Assembly: GCA_032433765.1 (NCBI GenBank)
Contig: JAVIAB010000102.1
Span: 15,526,626 to 15,590,625, forward strand
Source: Megaustenia siamemsis
Taxonomy: Eukaryota > Mollusca > Gastropoda > Stylommatophora > Ariophantidae
Reading direction: 5' to 3'
DNA: 64,000 nt
The notes beneath the pieces were generated by a model. The model was not told where the DNA came from and ran no database searches. It was given only the letters and a program-made list of their open reading frames with translations. Position numbers and translations under genes: made by a program. Positions 26,033-36,611 of this stretch are shown piece after piece (within the stretch, counting starts at the first letter, position 1; every line of letters begins with the position of its first letter).

Positions 26033-26154
26033 AAACGTGGAAGAAGATGATTACCCCTGATGGATTCATTGCCACAGTCACCCTTGATGTTGCTGTCAGC
26101 AGTGGCAATGTTAAATTTATCCGTTGGCTTGTCCACGATGATTGGGTTGGTCAG
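26033..26154 (+). CDS. WD40 gene exon 4
   Basis: Acceptor GCTCAAACAG before 26,033 and donor GTAAGA after 26,154. It reads TWKKMITPDGFIATVTLDVA then VSSGNVKFIRWLVHDDWVGQ in the frame that joins cleanly to exon 5. Joining to exon 3 needs one A fewer in the AAAC start (giving Leu-Arg-Thr-Trp), so there is an indel or an unseen microexon. The 28-bp minisatellite array ends only about 14 bp upstream of this exon. Confidence 0.8.
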
Positions 26155-26365
26155 GTAAGATTTGATGACCTTCTATTTCAGTCTTTATTTAGTATTTGCA
26201 TTTTCTAACTGTCAAGAAGTTTGCTTTCCAAATATTTATACATGCAGCCATGCATTGTTTGAGCTTAGAAATGGAGTAAAGAATTGTAATGTTATACCCT
26301 TACCAGGTATGTCATAGAAGATAATTAAGGTGGGTTGGGCATGAGATCTTGCTACCTATGCTGTC

Positions 26366-26935
26366 ATCATTATCATCGAGTGCCATCTCCACATCGAAGG
26401 TTGGCTACCATGGAGCGCCATTCCACTCAGTCTCTTGCTTTGATAGTGCAGGTTGTCATAGGCTGACTTGTCCATCTTTTGATGCTGCACATCGATGTTA
26501 GTCTTGGTCTGCCTCTGCCTCTTTTACCTTGTATTTTTCTGTAAAAGTTTACTTTTAGTAGGCTGCTGTGCCTTTTAATATGCCCTAAAAATCTGATTTA
26601 TCTTCTTTGAATTGTGTTTAGTAGTTTTCTTGTCATTTTTAGTTGTTTTAAAACCTCATAATTTGTTTTCTTTTCTTTCCATCTAATTCTTCCTATTCTT
26701 CTATAAATCCACATTTCAAAGGCTTCAATTTTCTGTTCTGTTTTCTTGTCTAATGTACATGTTTCTGCACCATACATGAATATTGATAAGATATAATATT
26801 TTGCTATTCTCAGTTTTAGCCCTTGTGTTATTCGTTTTGATGTTAGTATATTTTTCATGGCATTAAAATTACTTTTTGCCATTCCTATTCTTTCTTTGGA
26901 ATCTATGTTGTAAACAAAAATATAAGCCACATAAG
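26366..26935 (-). pseudogene. LINE 3' fragment with RT C-terminus
   Basis: The minus ORF at 26,598-26,930 reads LRIAKYYILSIFMYGAETCT and FEMWIYRRIGRIRWKEKKTN, the conserved YGxExWT...RRxxRIxW region of a LINE reverse transcriptase. The 3' part (plus 26,366 onward, ATCATCGAGTGCCATCTCC) is shared with the fragment at 32,205-32,395. 5' truncated and in an intron, antisense to the WD40 gene. Confidence 0.8.
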
Positions 26936-27652
26936 CACCACAAACTTGGACAAGTCATATACAGTAACTAATATGATGATGATGGGATAGGACCAAAACT
27001 GTGAAAATCATATGAGAGCATTACACAACAGGTAATATTTTTTTTATTGTCAGGGAAGGAAACAAAGAGTAAAAGCCAAAAGATACCTGGAGAAGAAAGG
27101 TGGAAACAAAGGTGTTGAAGATGGCGAAAATGTGTAATATCTTTAAAAAATGGCACAAAACAAGATAGCTTGGAAAATGTTGATGACTTCTTGTATTATA
27201 GGGAGTTGAAAAGAAGAAGATTATGCTTCTATTCAATCTCATATTTCTAGCTTTTGAGCTGGTTTGAAGTTTCTTGTTGGCAAATTGTCCATTATAAGAA
27301 TCCATATGTCATGACACATTCTAACTTTTACTGTCAAAGATTTGTAGCATAGCCTAAATTTGGTTGCTATTTACAATTTAGTTTTTTTTTGTGCAGTTTA
27401 TTTTGCGAATTATTTCTGTTCTCCAAAATACATCTCACTAAGACTGCTGTCCATTTATGTTGTTGTGCTTACATACTTCAAGGATGTTGCAATTTTTTAT
27501 TGTAACTTAGAAAATTATGTTTCTTTCCCTTGACCATACCTCAATGATGTTGCAATTTTTTTTTTTTGCATTTTAGAAAATAATGTTTCTTTGCAACAAT
27601 TATCACTTCTATCTGCTGTCAATATTTTGTTGAGATCTTATCCTCACTTTTT
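26936..27652. other. Intron 4 spacer
   Basis: AT-rich. Two short related stretches (GATGTTGCAATTTTTTATTG near 27,483 and a similar one near 27,548) may be a degenerate duplication. I see no gene. Confidence 0.4.
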
Positions 27653-28226
27653 AAAATTAAATTACAAGTATGTCAACATTCAAGCAATTAAACTACAAGT
27701 ATGTCAACATTCAAGCAATTAAACTACAAGTATGTCAACATTCAAGCAATTAAACTACAAGTATGTCAACATTCAAGCAATTAAACTACAAGTATGTCAA
27801 CATTCAAGCAATTAAACTACAAGTATGTCAGCATTCAAGCAATTAAACTACAAGTATGTCAACATTCAAGCAATTAAACTACAAGTATGTCAGCATTCAA
27901 GCAATTAAACTACAAGTATGTCAACATTCAAGCAATTAAACTACAAGTATGTCAGCATTCAAGCAATTAAACTACAAGTATGTCAGCATTCAAGCAATTA
28001 AACTACAAGTATGTCAACATTCAAGCAATTAAACTACAAGTATGTCAACATTCAAGCAATTAAACTACAAGTATGTCAGCATTCAAGCAATTAAACTACA
28101 AGTATGTCAGCATTCAAGCAATTAAACTACAAGTACGTCAACATTCAAGCAATTAAACTACAAGTATGTCAACATTCAAGCAATTAAACTACAAGTACGT
28201 CAACATTCAAGCAATTAAACTACAAA
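27653..28226. repeat. 31-bp minisatellite in intron 4
   Basis: About 18 nearly identical head-to-tail copies containing CATTCAAGCAATTAAACTAC and AAGTATGTCAA, with single-base variants (CAGCATT, AAGTACG). The regularity recalls a CRISPR array but there are no spacers. Confidence 0.97.
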
Positions 28227-28289
28227 TATTTTTTTAATTCTAGCTTTCATTTTGCTGGGCCTGTGGTTGCTGTTATAATCTATTCCTAG

Positions 28290-28925
28290 TTTGCATAATC
28301 ATGCGCCATACTGGTTGGCGTAGGCAATCTTCTTCTACCTTTTAGCTCCCAGTGGAGCATAGGTCTTCAACAAACACTTTTCAAGTTGTTTTGTTGTTTG
28401 CAATTCTTTTAAGATCATTCCATGTCTTCCCCATCATCTTCATCTCTGCTTCGATCTGTCTTCTCCAAGAATTCCTTGGTCTTTCTCTTTGTCTTTTCCC
28501 CTAGGGATTCCAAAAAAGGGCCTGTTGTGTAATACTCTCAGTTGGCTTCCATAGTGTGTGTCCTATCCATCGCCATCATCTTCGCTGTATCTCTTTATCC
28601 ACTGGTATTTGACCGGTACATTTCCATAGTTCCACGTTAGTGACTTTGTCCTGCCATTTCCATCCCCTTATACTGCGTAAGCATCCATTAATGAAAGTCT
28701 GTACCTTTGTGATTGTCAATTTTGTTGTTCTCCATGTTTCACATCCATATAATAGGACCGACTTAACATTGGAGTTCAAAATTTTAATTTTTGTATTTAA
28801 CCTAATTTCTTTGGATTTCCATGTTTCCCAGTGCAATGAAAGCTCCTCTTGCTTTTGATATCCTTATTTTGGTATCATTTTCTGTTCCTCCCTCTTTATC
28901 TATATTACTGCCCAGATATATGTAA
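28290..28925 (-). pseudogene. LINE type A fragment
   Basis: The minus translation contains KEIRLNTKIKILNSNVKSVL then LYGCETWRTTKL, and the RT C-terminal end continues to about 28,300 (WIGHTL region, then GAGCTAAAAGGTAGAAGAAG at the 3' end). This is the best reference copy for the broken type A element at 59,430-63,957. It is 5' truncated, with frameshifts after the 28,576 stop. Confidence 0.85.
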
Positions 28926-28928
28926 GAT

Positions 28929-29265
28929 TGGTAGGCAATCTTGTCCTACCATAATATTCTATCTACTGTGCATCATATCAGTTCTGTTGTTGACTGTTTT
29001 CCATGCCATGACACCAAGATATCCAGTATTTTCTCTCTTTGTCGTCCGCAATCTCTCTTTCCTTTTATTTTGTGAATTGTAACCAAGTATTTCAACTTTC
29101 CTCTTCTCATGATGTGCCCAAAAAATGTTCATGGTTTCTTTCTGATGTTTTTAGGAGTTGTCTTTTTGTGTTGGCCTCTTTGAGAATTTCCTCATTGGTC
29201 TTTTTAGCTGTCCAGGGAACTTTCAACATTCTTCTGAGAAATCCCATCTCTGTGGCCTCTAATCG
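28929..29265 (-). mobile_element. LINE type B2 3' fragment
   Basis: It shares the B2 3' sequence (AGTTCTGTTGTTGACTGTTT, CCATGACACCAAGATATCCA, then AACTTTCAACATTCTTCTGA). It abuts the type A fragment with no gap. Its open frames on plus are antisense shadows. Confidence 0.8.
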
Positions 29266-29689
29266 TCTTTATGTCCTAGTTGACATACTAACCAAAAAAC
29301 ATAGCCCACAGCCAATACTTGAAAATGTGGAATCAAGTTATGTGGTCTTGTACTTTTCTACACATCTTTTCTCCAGCAGACATTTTATATATAAAACCCT
29401 CCATTCATGAATCTCCTGTACTGAATCTATGAACTTATAACACTTGATAAAATAAGATGGCTTTCTATGTGCTTCTTGTTTCTCCATGTTCAACAACAAA
29501 ACAATAATAAACAAAATTGTAGTTAGGGGTAAAATAAATTAACATTTTTATTTTAGTATTTATTTGAAAGTTTTCTTTTTCTACTTATTCTCTCTCTTCT
29601 TCTTTCATTTTGAAGAGATCTAAAACATTGTTATTATGTGCTTTGATTTTGTGCTAAATTGGATTAACATATCAGTAGATAAAAAATTA
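29266..29689. other. Intron 4 spacer
   Basis: AT-rich. I see nothing supported. Confidence 0.35.
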
Positions 29690-30398
29690 ATGGAAGAGCC
29701 TGGCAGGATTCAGACAAGGTAGATCATGTACAGACCACACTGAGAATTATATTAGAACAATCTATAGAATGGAACCCTTCACTTCTGATAACATTTATTG
29801 ACGCGAAGAGGCTTTTGATAGCAAAAGTGGGAAGACGATGTGGAGTCTGAATGTGGGATTCCATACAATACCATCAGCCTCCTAAACACTGTGCATGAGG
29901 AAACAACATGGGGGATAGTACACAGTGGGTTACTGACAGAATGTTTTAAAGTAGACATGAAAGTGCATCAAGGATGCTTATTGTCTCCCTTCTGATCTCT
30001 TTTGGCAAAAGATGAAATATGAAGATCACCACGCAGGGCATAAATGGAACTCAGTGGACATTGGAACCAGCTGGAGGACTTGGATTTTTTTGATGTTGTT
30101 GCACTCCTTACACTCCTTGCACATAGCCACAACTAAATGAAAGACAAGCCATAGGAACTAAAAATAAACTCTGCCAAAATTATGCTACAGAACAATATTA
30201 ATGAAACAAAGATAATGAAATGTAACAACACATCAAAACCAAGTAGAAATTGAAGGAGTGCCAATCAAGAAAGTTGGTAAATTGATCAACAAAGTTGATC
30301 ACTTTACCAACTTGGGCAACATTATCAACAAAGGAGGAACAGAGAGAGACATTAAGGAGAGAATAAATAAAGTAAGAACAGCTGTTGTCCAGCTTAAT
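29690..30398 (+). pseudogene. LINE RT fragment, 5' part of a split copy
   Basis: With frameshifts, the plus translation shows AGFRQGRSCTDH-like, DxxKAFDS-like (motif A region, near 29,800) and HQGCLLSP (motif B, near 29,965), then VGKLINKVDHFTNLGNIINK (30,270-30,330). These are RT motifs in the expected order. The copy is interrupted at 30,399-30,405 by a B2 insertion and resumes at 30,976. Confidence 0.75.
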
Positions 30399-30405
30399 AA
30401 AATAT

Positions 30406-30975
30406 CATCATCATCCTGTGCCATACAGTTTGGGGTAGGCATATCAAGGCCTTCCACAATTCTCTATCCACAGTACATCACATCACTTCTGTTGTTGACT
30501 GTTTTCCATGACATGACACCAAGATATCCAGTATCTTCTCTCTTTGTATTGTCTGCGATCTCTCTTTCCCTCTATTTTGTCAGTTGTAACCAAGTATTGC
30601 AACTTTTCTCTTCTCATCATGTACCCAAAAAATGTTGATTGTTTCTTTCTGATGTTTCTTAGGAGCTCCTTTTTTGTGTTAGTGTCATAGAGAATTTCTT
30701 CATTGGTCTTGTTAGCTGTCCAGGGGACTCTCAACATTCTTCTGAGAAATCCCATCTCTGTGGCCTCTAATCATCTTTTCATTTGTTTGTCTACTGTCCA
30801 TGATTTGCTTCCATAGGTCAGAATTAGCTCTACATAGCACTGCTAAACTCTCTTTCCCACTTCTATTGATATAGACTTGTTGCATAAGATGTTTTTGATT
30901 TTCTGAAATGTGATTTTGGCTTGAGCTGTTCTACTTTTTTTTTCTGTGGAAATTATTTATTTTCATAGAAATAAC
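30406..30975 (-). mobile_element. LINE type B2 insertion
   Basis: Minus-oriented 5'-truncated B2 copy. On plus it begins with ATCATCATCCTG and reads through the B2 3' region. The minus ORF at 30,483-30,755 contains MGFLRRMLRVPWTANKTNEE, a LINE RT C-terminal signature. The 7-bp sequence AAAATAT occurs at both edges (30,399-30,405 and 30,976-30,982), fitting a target duplication. Confidence 0.8.
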
Positions 30976-31420
30976 AAAATATGGGTAGCAAAAAACATAA
31001 AATCAAACGCACACAAAATAAGACTATTTAACACAAATAAAGAAACAGTCTGCTTATATTGCTCAGGACATGTATGTTATACAACTAAGCAAAAGTAACA
31101 AACAATTATAAACAGCTGTTTGAGGAGAATTCTAAACATTGGCTGTGACAAGATCAGAAAAGTAGATATCTGAGAAAGAACAAAACAATTCCCAGTTAAA
31201 TAACATAATATGAAAAGAAAGTGGAGATGGATTGGACACACACTAAGAAAAAACTGATGCCATCATAGCAAGGCAGACAATGTTATGGAACCCACAGGGA
31301 AAGAAAGAGCAAGAAAGGTCAGCATTACTTGGAGAAGAGAAGTCATGGAAACCCTAAAATCATTGAAAAGAAGTAGAGAAAATGTTTACAAATATTGATG
31401 GAGAACCTAGTCCATGGCCC
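30976..31420 (+). pseudogene. LINE RT C-terminus, 3' part of the split copy
   Basis: The plus translation resumes with HKIRLFNTNKETVCLYCSG (matching the IRLFNSNVKSVLLYG region of type A), then INSCLRRILNIG and RKWRWIGHTLRKN, and continues to MEPTGKERARKVSITWRREV. Together with 29,690-30,398 this is one LINE split by the B2 insertion. Confidence 0.8.
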
Positions 31421-31524
31421 TTGCTCCAAAAAATGTAATTGATTTTTAGCAAAAAATTGGTGACATTTGTTGTAACTGCTAAACTCATTTGACTTTGTCA
31501 CTGCATATCAGATTTGGCAATTCT

Positions 31525-31690
31525 GATCAACGGCTTCTAGGTTCACCCAACCTTATTTGAGCTCAAAATTTGACTGACAAATAAAGACAACACTGACATA
31601 GTACTAGCCATGTTACCAAAAAAGTTCTGATGGCAAACAAATATTTGGCATTACTACCATATTCCCTGTACACCATGGGCATGTTGGAGT
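31525..31690 (+). mobile_element. Degraded SINE family 1 copy (possible)
   Basis: Blocks TTCTAGGTTCACCCAACCTT and ACTACCATATTCCCTGTACA with CCATG are in the same order as in the full SINE at 21.8 kb, but the sequence is strongly diverged and lacks the head. Confidence 0.5.
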
Positions 31691-31880
31691 TTTTCTCTCC
31701 ATTTTCTGGCGTGGTGACCCCATTATCACCAACAGTCAGCTTTGAGTTTCTGACTGTCATCAGATCACTTACTACATCTTGCACTCCAATTAAATTTTCT
31801 CATATTTTTTCTCATTTTTTTTTAGGTCAATGGATTTCTAACAAAATAAATAAATGGACTTTTTCTCATTTTATTCACAG

Positions 31881-31950
31881 ATTCGATACTATCAGGATAT
31901 AGGCCAAGTGATATCTTGTTCAAACAGCTCTAATAAGTCATTAGTAATAG
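31881..31950 (+). CDS. WD40 gene exon 5
   Basis: A 70-bp exon between TTATTCACAG and GTATGT. It reads IRYYQDIGQVISCSNSSNKS then LVIG, continuing directly from exon 4 and into exon 6 (the split Gly codon G|GA). Both joins keep phase. Confidence 0.85.
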
Positions 31951-31979
31951 GTATGTGGACAGCTGTTGCTATAAATCTA

Positions 31980-32160
31980 TTAAACTTTGAGTTTAGCTTT
32001 AATTACTTGTTGTAACTTCATGAGCTCATGGTGGGTGAGATGGAGTGCCAACCATTGTCGATGTTGTAGCATCTCTTTGGTGTTCTCTGTCCATCTTACT
32101 CTGGGTCTGCCTCTTGCTCTTCTTCCTTCTCCTCTTTTAATATATGTTTTGTATGATAAG
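31980..32160 (-). pseudogene. LINE RT C-terminal scrap
   Basis: The minus translation includes RRARGRPRVRWTENTKEML and later a KLQQVIKAK-type end. The GRPRxRW motif is common at the end of LINE ORF2 proteins. It lies just after exon 5. Confidence 0.6.
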
Positions 32161-32204
32161 AAATTGGAGTTAAAAACACCACCCAATACAACAGAATAGA
32201 TAAT

Positions 32205-32395
32205 CATCATCATCGAATGTCATCTCTGCAACGAAGGTTGGATACCATGGATCGCCATTCCACTCTGTTTCTTGCTTTGGTGGTGCAGGTTGTCATAGAT
32301 TGACTTGTCCATCTTTTGATGTTAGTCTTGGTCTGCCTCTACCTCTTTTACCTTGTATTTTTCCTTCCAATATTACTTTTAGTAGTCTAAAATAG
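32205..32395 (-). mobile_element. LINE 3' end with triplet tail
   Basis: On plus it begins AATCATCATCATCGAATGTC and continues like the 26,366 fragment (GATTGACTTGTCCATCTTTT, CTTGGTCTGCCTCT). It is a 3' terminal fragment only. Confidence 0.75.
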
Positions 32396-32623
32396 ATAAT
32401 GAAATACACAAAATGGCAAAAGAAGACTGGCTCAGTCAAAGATGTTTAGAGATCTATAGAAAATAAACAAGATTTAAGAGGGCTGCACACAGAAATAAAG
32501 AGAATGACTAGAAAAAATAAAAAAAGCCACAGAAAGTGGATGTATTGAAAACAAAAAGGGAAAAATCCTAACAGATAACAAAGATGTAATCAATAGATGG
32601 CAGGAATATATAAAATACTGAAG
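32396..32623 (+). pseudogene. RTE-like LINE fragment, interrupted by mariner
   Basis: The plus translation, with stops, resembles the segment between endonuclease and RT of RTE-like elements: KEDWLSQRCLEIYRK, then an HRxxKE region and a GKILTDNKDVINRWQEYIK-like end. The reading picks up after the mariner as YDERDKKPIIK (about 33,962-33,994). Confidence 0.65.
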
Positions 32624-33948
32624 GGAGGTCAAAAAGTAATGCACACCAATTTTTTTCTCGGAAACTATTCGGGCAAAATGTGTGAAATTTTCACAGATAG
32701 TAGCTGAACATCCCCTTTACACTACCTATTTTTCAACATAATCTCCGTCCAAGCATATTGCCTTACGCCAACGCGAAACTAGGTCATGAATGCCTCGTTT
32801 GTACCAAGTTTTGTCCTGCTCGCGTAGCCATTTTTTAACTGCACGGATCACATCCTCATCATTGTCAAAGTGTTTCCCACGCAGGAATTTTTTGAGTGGT
32901 CCAAACAGATGGAAATCTGAGGGAGCCAGATCAGGGCTGTAAGGAGGATGGGGCAGTACAGTCCAACCAAATTTGTTGATTGCTTCCCGTGTTACCAGAC
33001 TTGTGTGAGGGCGTGCATTGTCATGTTGAAGCAACAAATCTGCAGGTGGCTTATTAGGCCGAACTCTGTGGAACCGATTTTGAGTTTTGTCAGTGTATTG
33101 ATGTAAGCTGTCGAGTTGATTGTCTCACCTCTTGTCATTACATCAACAAGAATCACACCATCAATGTCCCAGAAGACAGTGATCATCACCTTTCCAGCTG
33201 ATGGAGATGTTTTGAATTTTTTTCTTTTTGGTGACTGCGGATGATGCCATTTCATTTGACTGCATTTTGTTTCAGGCTCATAATAATGTGCCCACGTTTC
33301 GTCACCGGTAACAATTTTTTACAAAAATATTTCTCCTTCAACACCGAAACGCTCCAACAATTCAGAACAGAATGTTTTCCTTTGAACTCTGTGATCATTT
33401 GTTAGGCACCGAGGAACCCATCGAGCGCAAATCTTTGAATATCCGAGAGTTTTAAAATTGCGATTGCACTTCCCTTGCTGACTGTAAGCTGCAATGCCAA
33501 TTGCTGACTAGTGATACGCCTATCCTTACGAATAATGGCATCAGCCCGGTTTAACATGTCTGTGCTGGTAGCCGAGGCAACACGTCCAGAACGCGGTAAA
33601 TCATGCAGCTCCACTTGTACACTTTCTGCAGCTTTAATTCTCTGAACCCAACGACTAACTGTGCTCCTATCGACTGCAGAACATTTGTACACTGCACACA
33701 GTCGTTTATGAATGTTTGCCGCAGTTTCTTTTCCGCAACCAGAAATTCTATGACAATTCGCTGTTTGTAACGGACATTGTTGACAAGCTCCATTTTAACG
33801 GTTCATAGATTGCGTAATATTTTTCAGAATGCTGTGCAATTTGGTGCACATAATTGGAACATGTCATATTCCAAGTGTGCAAAATTTCATATTCCTATCT
33901 TTATTATTAGCCGAGAAAAAATTGGGTGTGCATTACTTTTTGACCTCC
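32624..33948 (-). mobile_element. Mariner-type DNA transposon, dead
   Basis: A 1.3-kb element bounded by terminal inverted repeats: GGAGGTCAAAAAGTAATGCA at the left and the reverse complement, TGCATTACTTTTTGACCTCC, ending at 33,948. The inverted match continues through CACC(C)AATTTTTTCTCGG for about 40 bp. TA follows the right end; the left flank TA is not intact, so the left boundary is uncertain by a few bases. It carries a broken transposase on minus. It sits in a LINE fragment in intron 5. Confidence 0.93.
32726..33793 (-). pseudogene. Mariner transposase (DD34D), frameshifted
   Basis: It starts at an ATG at 33,793 (MELVNNVRYKQRIVIEFLVA) and ends with a stop just after GDYVEK at about 32,726. 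The N-terminal helix-turn-helix region lies at 33,793-33,551, a second frame (STVSRWVQRIKAAESVQVEL) at 33,692-33,402, a third (KVMITVFWDIDGVILVDVMT, first catalytic Asp) at 33,255-32,992, and the last (HDNARPHTS then SPDLAPSDFHLFGPLKK) at 33,037-32,726. Between the Asp of HDNARPH and that of PSDFHLF there are 34 residues, the DD34D spacing of mariner. At least three frameshifts, and a stop or shift between 33,400 and 33,255, make it nonfunctional. Confidence 0.92.
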
Positions 33949-33995
33949 TACGTAATTATTTTATGATGAAAGGGACAAGAAACCAATTATAAAAT

Positions 33996-34940
33996 GTACA
34001 TCTGTTGTTATTATAATTAACTGTCAGTTATAGGCCAGAGGGTTCTCAAATTTGGCAGATTGTGGGTTGGAATGATGAATGAGTTGGACTCACGGCACAT
34101 AGAGGTGGGGGCACATAAAGGTAAGGCAATAAGTGCCTGCAGGATGCAAAGGAACTGCTTGAATTATCTGTGAGGGAGAGAAATGCAAGCAGGAATGATA
34201 ACTGTGTGAAGAAGATTAATAATGTTTTAATGCCTGGAAACAAAGAGACTTGAAATAAGTTCAACAAGTTAACATCTCAAGCTACACAACTAGTGAAGGC
34301 CAGAAAAATATGCATCCCTCCTCTTTGACACGCTTCATGGCACAAGCAGAAGGATTAAAGAAAATAAGATTGTGTGACTGACAGGATACATGTTTTTACG
34401 TGAAAAACTAACCTTGTGAAAACTAACCTTGTGAAAACTCATCTTGCAAGTTGATCTTTTGGTAATTTTATAATATCATCCTGTGGCTTGTCATGAATGT
34501 GAAACTGTCACTGTGTATCACATAAAACTTTTCTTCTTACTCTTTTTTTGGTATTCTCCTGTTAAGAAACTAAGCACTTATGCAGACTTTGTTTATGAAA
34601 TGAACCATGAAGTCTAGTTCATTAAATGATTATAGGCTTGTTTTGCATTTGTTTTTATTCCTTAAAACTTAGTCTGGAGCTGGTTACAAAAAGATCATTT
34701 GATATTTTTTTTTTTTTTACAGTGAAAGGTAGGTAAGTTTAAGAGGAGTCAAAATCTAGGGAATATTTGAAAATAGGTTTATGAAGTCTGTGAATGAGTT
34801 ATGAAACTAAATAGCATGAAAGAAGAGTTGTGATACGAAGGAAATAGTGATGATGAGTCTATTGAACAAAGGAAATAGTGATGATGAATCTGTTTAACCA
34901 TCTTTCAATGCATGGCAATAGCTTGAGGCATTCAAAAGAG
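33996..34940. other. Intron 5 spacer
   Basis: AT-rich. It has a short local duplication (GAAGGAAATAGTGATGATGA twice near 34,840-34,885). I see no gene. Confidence 0.4.
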
Positions 34941-34946
34941 TATCGC

Positions 34947-35066
34947 CAAAACAAAACTGGAGTTATCACTCTTGGACACTGCAGGACTTGCTGAGGAGGG
35001 GATCTGAGTACCTATGGACATGTTCAGAGTGCAATGATGATGATCCGCTAATAACTCAACAATCCA
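34947..35066 (+). pseudogene. LINE type C 3' terminus, plus orientation
   Basis: It matches the reverse complement of 61,290-61,390: translation fragments TGVITL, DLLRRGSEYLWTCSECNDDD, then ATAACTCAACAA, the family 3' end. It lies beside an oppositely oriented type C piece. Confidence 0.75.
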
Positions 35067-35094
35067 CTATCAGCAACAACTTTCACAAGTCCAT

Positions 35095-35870
35095 GCTGAT
35101 CTCAGAGGGCTTTAATGATGCTCACCTGATCCATTGGTTGACTGTCCTCAACAATAGTGCAGCTAGTCAACTGTCCACTCTTTCATTTCCCTGTACTCCC
35201 ACATGTCCAGGTATGTAGACAAAGATGACTACGTATTTTTGGTTTCTGCAATGACTCTATCCATTGTCTGCATACAGAGCCCACTTCCACTTTCTTATCA
35301 TGTTCATTGAATCACTTAGTATGCAGGTGTGAGTGTAGTTTTGTGACTCTAACCAGATGAATATCCTGATCACTGCCATCACCTCCATCGTCATGCTACT
35401 CATGGTCATAATGTATGCACCACTGCGTTCTTTGACTATTCTGCCTACCGAGCATGCTGTAAATGCCCATGCACTTCTTTAGTGTAGTATTACAGATCTG
35501 TCTGTATAGATGACTGCATCTTTCTCATCGGTGTTATCCCAGATGAGACTGTTGACCTCTGCATTGACCACGACTGAGTTCTGTTCCCTACATTTCCTTT
35601 TGAGTGTGACAATACACGAGAATGTGTCTCTGAATGATGTAGGCACCTGTATCCACTCCTCGCCAGCATTGATATTGGTAAGCCCACAAACCTGTTTGAT
35701 GACATCTTCTGTTTGGCTCACCCATGATTTGCCTCTTCTTAGTCTGACTTCTTTCCCTGTGTTGAGTTGAGCTCATGATGGAATGGAAGTTGCATTTTAT
35801 AGCTTGAAAATGTTTGAAAGATTGGATGAGAGGGTGAGTCAGGATAAGTTTGTATAACATCAGCAACATT
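35095..35870 (-). pseudogene. LINE type C RNase H region, minus orientation
   Basis: The minus frames match the copy at 61,264-63,696: VVNAEVNSLIWDNTDEKDAV with IYTDRSV (61.9-kb copy IYTDGSV, so the DG is changed), and SQTEDVIKQVCGLTNINAGE. Plus shows TTTCATTTCCCTGTACTCCC shared with 61,588. Frameshifted and stop-containing. The true 3' terminus is not attached in this orientation. Confidence 0.8.
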
Positions 35871-36060
35871 TCAAGTTCACTTCTGTCAAGTAACCATACA
35901 CACTTCTTTACAACAGGATTTGACTTGCCTCTTTTTATTGTAACATTTACTTACTACTGGTTAAAATAAATGACTTCACTGTACTTAGGGCATACTCATA
36001 GGTGCTCAAATCTTTCCCCGCAGATGAAGCAAAATACTTATGCTTGTTGTTCAGTATTGT

Positions 36061-36210
36061 AACATTTAATTTGATGGCTTTCAATCAACCAGTTGTACTA
36101 CTTATAGTACATTTATATAACAAAGTTGTAACATTTAATTTGATGGCTTTCAATCAACCAGTTGTACTAGTTATAGTACATTTATATAACAAAGTTGTAA
36201 CATTTTCTGT
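36061..36210. repeat. 69-bp tandem duplication before exon 6
   Basis: Two full units starting AACATTTAATTTGATGGC (36,061 and 36,130), with CAATCAACCAGTTGTACTA inside, and a third partial start AACATTTT at 36,199 that runs into the acceptor TTTAG at 36,214. Confidence 0.93.
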
Positions 36211-36214
36211 TTAG

Positions 36215-36415
36215 GATCAACAGTTGGCAGCACGCATGTTGAGCAACAGCTGAGGGAAATAAAAGACACAGTCACAAGTCAAGATAAGCTTCGGCAGAAG
36301 TATTCCTACAACCAACCCAAACTAAGACTAGAAGCAGATGAGACAGTGTTTAAAGTCTACAAAGGGATCAAAGTCTTTGATTTTTCCAAAGACAAGAACA
36401 TTCTTGTAACTGGAG
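36215..36415 (+). CDS. WD40 gene exon 6
   Basis: A 201-bp exon between TCTGTTTAG and GTGAGC. It reads STVGSTHVEQQLREIKDTVT and on through a charged linker (SQDKLRQKYSYNQPKLRLEA) to FKVYKGIKVFDFSKDKNILV then TGG. The second half starts a new WD repeat (GIKVFDFSKDKNILVTGG). The linker probably separates two beta-propellers. The acceptor lies just after a 69-bp tandem duplication. Confidence 0.9.
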
Positions 36416-36611
36416 GTGAGCTTTTCATGTTGTACAAACCTTGTATCAATATATTCAGGATTTTCCAAATCAAATAACAAGACTGAAAACTCAAAATAAA
36501 AAAACAAAATAATTTCTTTATTCTGCTAAAATTATCACATTAATGGTATATTCTTACAAAATTGAGAACATTTTAGAAACAATTTTAATGTGAGTAAATT
36601 TATTATTGCAG

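Noticed and set aside
27653..28226. CRISPR-like regular 31-bp repeat
   Set aside because: Repeats are directly adjacent with no unique spacers, in animal DNA with no cas genes.
28640..29410. Plus ORFs rich in Leu/Phe/Ser that look like membrane proteins
   Set aside because: They are antisense shadows of LINE reverse transcriptase fragments on minus; the same holds for 38,041-38,641 and 45,808-46,493.
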